64,000 nt of DNA from Tausonia pullulans (lineage: Eukaryota; Basidiomycota; Tremellomycetes; Cystofilobasidiales; Mrakiaceae). Where the stretch lies: the NCBI GenBank assembly GCA_951802195.1, contig OX637622.1, positions 1,240,001 to 1,304,000 of the forward strand. The letters are read 5' to 3'. Position 1 is the stretch's first letter, and every line of letters starts with the position of its first letter. A program made the translations under genes and the position numbers. The notes beneath the pieces are model-generated. The model did not search any database and was not told the origin of the DNA. It saw nothing but the letters and a program-made list of their open reading frames with translations. Shown here in pieces: positions 59,677 through 64,000 of this stretch.

Positions 59677-61933
59677 TCAGCCTCGAGCGGTCGGCTCTCG
59701 AACGCCTTTGGCTGTTGCGGTCCCGTAGTCGACATAGTCTGGCGTCTCGCATGCGCGATACTCTTCGAGAAGCTCCTGGACGACATTCCTAGGTGGGCAA
59801 CCGAACGATGGAGAGTCAGTTGAGGACAAAAAAAAAAGCGCACGGAGAAGACGAAACGCACCGGCTGTCGTCGAACTCGCTCAGGTCGTTTCGGAACATG
59901 TCTTCCTTCTTGTACTGCTCGATGTAGGCTCCGCGCTTCCTGAGCAGGTCGTATTGGTAGAGTGTCCTCTTGAACATCTATTTCGTATGTAGCATGCAAG
60001 AGGAGACTGTCAGGATTATGACAAGGAGCGGGAGTGGCCTGACAGGAATGACACCCACACTGGCGATCGATGTATGGTTGGCAAGCATAAGGCCCGAGAC
60101 CCGGTGCGACGTCTGAATATACGGTGACTTGCGAGTAAGGGCGACCTGGATCGAGGCCGGACCCCAAGGAATGAAGTTGCAGAGCTGGCGCTCGCGGATT
60201 CGGAGTAGCGATTTGTGGACCTGGTAGGGTTCATAAGTAAGGCGAGTTGAGCGGGGGCAGGCGGAAGAGGAGGAGGTGCTGGAACGAACCTCAGTCGCGT
60301 CAACCTCACCCTGGATAATGGCAAGCGAGGAAATATAACATGATGATTTCGTCGGCGTCGTCGTCACCATGCGGTTTTTGGGCTGGAGGAGACGGAGCAT
60401 GACATCGAGGACGGTCGTTTTGCGTATTGGCTTTGCCTGGGGAAGGAAAGGATACAGGTTAGGATGCACACGTGAGTAATGAACGTCAGAGCGTACCTTG
60501 GCGATTTGATCGTTCGTGAAGGGCGTGTACGACGTCATGAGGAAGTGACAGCGAGGCGTCGGGACGAGCGAGGCGATGATGCCGACCAGGTCGTTGTTCA
60601 TGTATCCAGGGTACCGCAGGGTTGTCGTCGATGCAGACATGACTGTCGAAACCTGTGCAAGCAAAGCGTGAGAGTCATCTCCAGAGCTGGAAAGCTTGAA
60701 CGACGGACAACGACGCACAAGCTGGTTGGTCTGTTTGAAGCTCGGGTTCTCAAAGCTCAGCCGGTCCGCGGCAATCTTGGCGAGCGCAGCATTGTCGAGG
60801 ACGACGACTGAGTCGGCGTGATTCGTCAGCCGCTTCATGGTGAGCAGCGAGTTATACGGCTGGACGACGACGTCGCCCGACTCGGTGTTGGGGAAGACTG
60901 AATATGTCTGGATGAGCTTCTTTGGGAAGCGGTCGTTGAGTCGCTCGAGAAGGAAAGAGCCGAGACCCGAGCCGGTTCCACCTGCTATCGAGTGGAGGAG
61001 CATAAATCCCTGGGCCGAGCAGGTGAAGCAGGATGGCCAAGGACTGATCAGCGGGGTCCACGGCAAACGAGACCCGACGTACGCAACCCGTCAAGACCGA
61101 CCAACTCACCTCAAGCGAGTCGCTGCCGTCGGCTTCGCGGTCGATCATGTCGAAAAGCTCCTCGTAGATCTTCTCACCGGCGTGGTATCCCATAGCCCAG
61201 TTGTTTCCCGCTCCGCCTCCGTCCTTACTCATGTAGATGTTTTCGGGGTTGTATAGGTTCGCAAATGGGGAGCTCTTGATGTTGTTGATGACCTAAAATC
61301 GCCCAAGGGGGTTCAGTCAGCTAGGATCAACGGAGAGCGAGAGTGTGCACGAGTCCGACGCACTCTCGGCTCAAGGTCAACGAGGATAGCGCGCGGGATG
61401 TAATGGTCATCATCGGCCTGATAGAAGAAGACATCCTTGCGATCGCCTCCATCAGTGGCATAGTCCTCGAGCATGCCATTCGCTGAGATGCCGTGCTGGA
61501 CAAAGGGACAGGGTGTTAGATATCAGTACTGGGGGGGGGCCATGCTCCCGAAGTCAACGTCAGGCGCGCATTGAGTCAATGACGGACCTCGGCGCACAAC
61601 CGCTGCCAGAACTGGAGACGCGTTCAAAAACACATGTCAGGGCTGGACTATGATGAAGGCTCCAGAGCGAATAGGCTACGGACCTCGGTTCCAACTGAAT
61701 GAAGCAGCCGCGAGAGCAGAAGGGTGGTCAACCAGTCGCGTCCGACCGCAGGAGACGCACGCGACATTGCCGGCAAATCCGACTCTGAGTAAGTCTAGAC
61801 ACTCACTTTGGTTACCACATTGACCGGCCTAGGGGAATGAAGGATGTGCGCTGTAGTCAGCAGCCATTGTGCTTGCCCTTTGGGCCCCCGGACGAAGCTG
61901 CTGCACCTGAAGGGTGATGATCTCGCGCGGCAT
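59677..61933 (-). CDS. Gamma-tubulin
   Basis: Nucleates microtubules at the spindle pole body. ATG 61931-61933. The N terminus [20 protein letters not shown] is spread over exons of 27 nt (61907-61933), 22 nt (61807-61828) and 11 nt (61684-61694), followed by 24 nt (61588-61611) for FWQRLCAE. Then '[20 protein letters not shown]', '[20 protein letters not shown]', the GTP loop '[18 protein letters not shown]', '[20 protein letters not shown]', '[19 protein letters not shown]', '[20 protein letters not shown]', '[18 protein letters not shown]' and '[18 protein letters not shown]'. The gamma-type motifs ([21 protein letters not shown]) separate it from beta-tubulin. It ends TARG at 59677-59679. 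Confidence 0.94.
61588..61933 (-). other. Four consecutive tiny exons at the gamma-tubulin N terminus
   Basis: Exons of 27, 22, 11 and 24 nt code for only 28 residues across about 350 bp. The 11-nt exon TTGGAACCGAG (61684-61694) has donor GTCCGT. The junctions are fixed by the near-invariant gamma-tubulin start. Confidence 0.88.
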
Positions 61934-62313
61934 TGGGCTGAGGCGAGGGGAGGGAAATGCTGCAGGCGTCGACGCGTCGGAAAGCGAGCCCGGATGTTCC
62001 AAGGAAAGGAAAAGAAAGGAAAGGGGACTGTCCGAGGTGGATTAACGCGGTGATGGAGGAGTGAAATAGAGCGGGTGAATGTTGACAGGGAACCCGAATC
62101 GACGCGCCGCTGCTTGGACGCACGCATACAGTCAGTCAGTCGGTCAGTCAGGCGCGAGCCGAGCCAGCCCTTGGGCGAGAGGTCCGGACGCGCGCGAGCC
62201 ACCTCCCTCTCCCTCTCAACCTCCATCTCGGCTCACGTCCCAGACTCGGCTTCCTCATGGATGTCGGTCCAAGGGATACCGCCATGCATGTAGAGGACCA
62301 GACCTGACTGAGA
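61934..62313. promoter_or_regulatory. Shared divergent promoter region gamma-tubulin / FHIP-like
   Basis: About 380 bp between the two start codons. Contains a CAGT/CGGT-rich stretch (about 62129-62151). No defined regulatory motif recognised. Confidence 0.45.
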
Positions 62314-64000
62314 ATGCTCTTCCAGTTCTCCCGCTTTCTTCGCCGCAAGCCGAAGGAACTTACGGTCGCCCTCGACCCCCTCACGGCCTTTATCGATGCA
62401 TGGGAGCAGGTCAAGGTGCGTTGGATCACATTAGGCAACTTTGGAGGGCCTCATGTCTGATATCTCATGGCTTCGTTCCTCCCAGGTCGTGCTCGAGTTT
62501 CCCGATGGTCCGTTCGCGATCGCTCTTGTCTGCCCGATTGAGCTGACTAGGGCCAATACAGAACGCATGCTGCTTCGAGGGATCAAGAGTACATGTGTCC
62601 CCACGCAGCTGCAGCAGATGGTCGACACCGTCGTGGATGAGTTCAATCCGGTCGACGATCAGTGAGTCGCCTGGCGTGTTCCCGCGCGACTGCCTTCTTT
62701 CCCTCTGACCAACTGACGTGTCCGCCCCTCGTGCAGACATACTCAACCCGTCCTCGAATACCTTCTCAATCACGACGTCCTTGGCCAGCTTGAGCGTCTC
62801 TCAGAGCCAGATCGACCAACGGGCGTCCGCGCCGAGGTGCTCGTCGCGTTTAACCTTCTCGTTTCGCTGCTCGACGAGCGCTTCCTTGTCCATAACGTCG
62901 TCCACCGGCCGCTGAGAAGGCTCCTAAGGAGTTGCGTTGGCGATGAGCCTGAAGAGCAGCACGACGGAGAACCCAGGGTTGTCGGTGCTGCTGGGGCCTC
63001 AGCACGGACAAACACGTCGGATTACGAGAAGGATCGTGAGTTGCCCGCTCCCTAGCATTTCACATCGAACGCATTCCTGGATGACGGAGCTGTCGCTGAC
63101 AACGTCTCTCTCTCATCCGCTAGTTCTCGAGCTCATGTAAGTCTAACTCGAAATCCCCTCCCCCCCATGGCACTGAAACGAGCCGCGTACCTCTCCCCGC
63201 CAGGTGCATGTTGTGCAAACGCATCCGATCCTATCCCTCACTTCTCCTCATCTTCTTCAACGACAAGACGCTCTACGCCGCTGCGCCCAAAGCTCCCGTT
63301 ACCCTCTCTGCTCAAACCGAGGATTCGGATCTCTTCTCGTCTTTCGCCCCACCCCCTGGGTCACCAACACCGTCGTCGTCTGCATCCGCATTACAATCGT
63401 CGGACCGAGGTGACGCCAAGAAGGAGCAAGAGTTCCTTCTCTTCACCTATCTTCTCCGCTTTGTCCACCGTGAGAGTCCTATTGGCGAGTTTGCCCGCGC
63501 TGGCATCCTCTTCCTCATCGACGTCGCCTTCTCGCCGGGCGACGATCCGATGGCTGCGGACCCATTGGCAGATGTCAAGCTCCTCCTGGCGGAGTACATG
63601 CTCGACGGCGACTTTCCCGAAGTCCTCGGCGCTGGCCTCGGCGCCGTCTACTCGCTCCTTCCCAATAAGCTGATTATCATGCCCGAGGGAGCGACGGACA
63701 CCACGGAAGTAGGAGGAGCGATGATCCTAGGCGGGTTTGTTGAACCCGACAGTGACTCTGCGGCCTTAAATGCACTCGGAGATCTCTCGACAAGCCCACA
63801 GTTCCGCGCGCTGCTCGACCTCTTCCTCAAGTTCCTCGAGTTCCTCTCAGACGTCGTTCGTCGGCCTTCGGCCTCGTCATCATCACCCGCGGAGGAATCA
63901 CCTTCGGAGCTCAGCCCGCAGATGATTGTCGGCTCCGCAACGTCGCGGGCCATCCTCCAGGCGGTGCGGTCGACCTTCCTCGAGCACGTCCTATACCCGT
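62314..64000 (+). CDS. FHIP/RAI16 family protein (FTS-Hook interacting), 5' part
   Basis: The family joins FTS and Hook to connect endosomes with dynein; in Aspergillus the FHIP protein drives early endosome movement. ATG 62314 begins 'MLFQFSRFLRRKPKEL', followed by 'VALDPLTAFIDAWEQVK' and 'VLEFPDGPFAIALVCPIELT'. Next come 'PVLEYLLNHDVLGQLERLSE', 'RAEVLVAFNLLVSLLDERFL' and the diagnostic block 'EFLLFTYLLRFVHRESPIGE' with FARAGILFLIDVAFSPGDD. Ser-rich loops lie between helices (about 63330-63420 and 63860-63910). The frame is open to base 64000, so the gene continues beyond the right edge. At least four introns seen. Confidence 0.82.

Noticed and set aside
1-64000. Transposons, LTR elements, virus-like elements, CRISPR arrays, tRNA or rRNA genes
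   Set aside because: No reverse transcriptase, integrase, transposase or capsid motifs, no long terminal or inverted repeats, no spaced direct repeats. A few GGTTCRA-like strings were checked by eye and do not sit in a cloverleaf.

Overview
This 64 kb window is nuclear DNA of an intron-dense, GC-rich fungus. The protein set points to a basidiomycete yeast, perhaps Tremellomycetes (inference, not tested). It holds a rictor with HR1-like repeat, a Kre9/KNH-like GPI protein, an Exg1-type GH5 glucanase, CWC2 and ATG26 with GRAM/PH domains, all cut by many 50-130 bp introns with GTGAGT/GTGCGT donors. I see no mobile element, viral fossil, CRISPR array, rRNA or convincing tRNA gene. The window is ordinary, gene-dense chromosome: 21 supported genes, two of them cut by the window edges.

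Layout. 1-10 kb: 3' end of a PPR-like protein (+), the TORC2 subunit rictor (-), and a PDI-like ER oxidoreductase (+) whose ATG is only 63 bp from that of rictor. 11.7-16.1 kb: an atypical SDR (+) and a small secreted protein (+). 16.3-18.5 kb: TRAPPC13 (-). 19.1-26.5 kb: three adjacent secretory-pathway/cell-wall genes: a KNH-like GPI protein (-), a DUF1593 protein ending in RDEL (+) and an exo-beta-1,3-glucanase (-). 27.4-31.1 kb: F-box protein (-) and a disordered acidic/SR protein with a sixfold PxN motif (+). 31.8-42.4 kb: AMP deaminase (+) and sterol glucosyltransferase ATG26 (+). 42.9-48.0 kb: TMA7 (-), MBF1 (+), ALG12 (-). 49.9-54.7 kb: small membrane protein (-), RPB7 (-), CWC2 (+). 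54.9-64 kb: mitochondrial Lon (+), gamma-tubulin (-), FHIP/RAI16 family protein (+, runs off the edge).

Functional threads. The genes are mostly housekeeping: translation (TMA7, MBF1), transcription and splicing (RPB7, CWC2), secretory pathway and glycosylation (PDI-like, ALG12, TRAPPC13), cell wall (KNH-like, GH5) and microtubules (gamma-tubulin, FHIP). Several divergent pairs share short promoters.

The most unusual structure is in the splicing. At least nine coding exons are 24 nt or shorter. They include a 10-nt exon carrying the sugar-donor motif of ATG26, an 11-nt exon in gamma-tubulin, a 10-nt exon in the PDI-like gene, and a run of 7-, 10- and apparently 2-nt exons in CWC2. With those three exons the CWC2 model adds up to exactly 392 codons. 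Three introns need GC-AG ends to keep frame (DUF1593, ATG26, TMA7).
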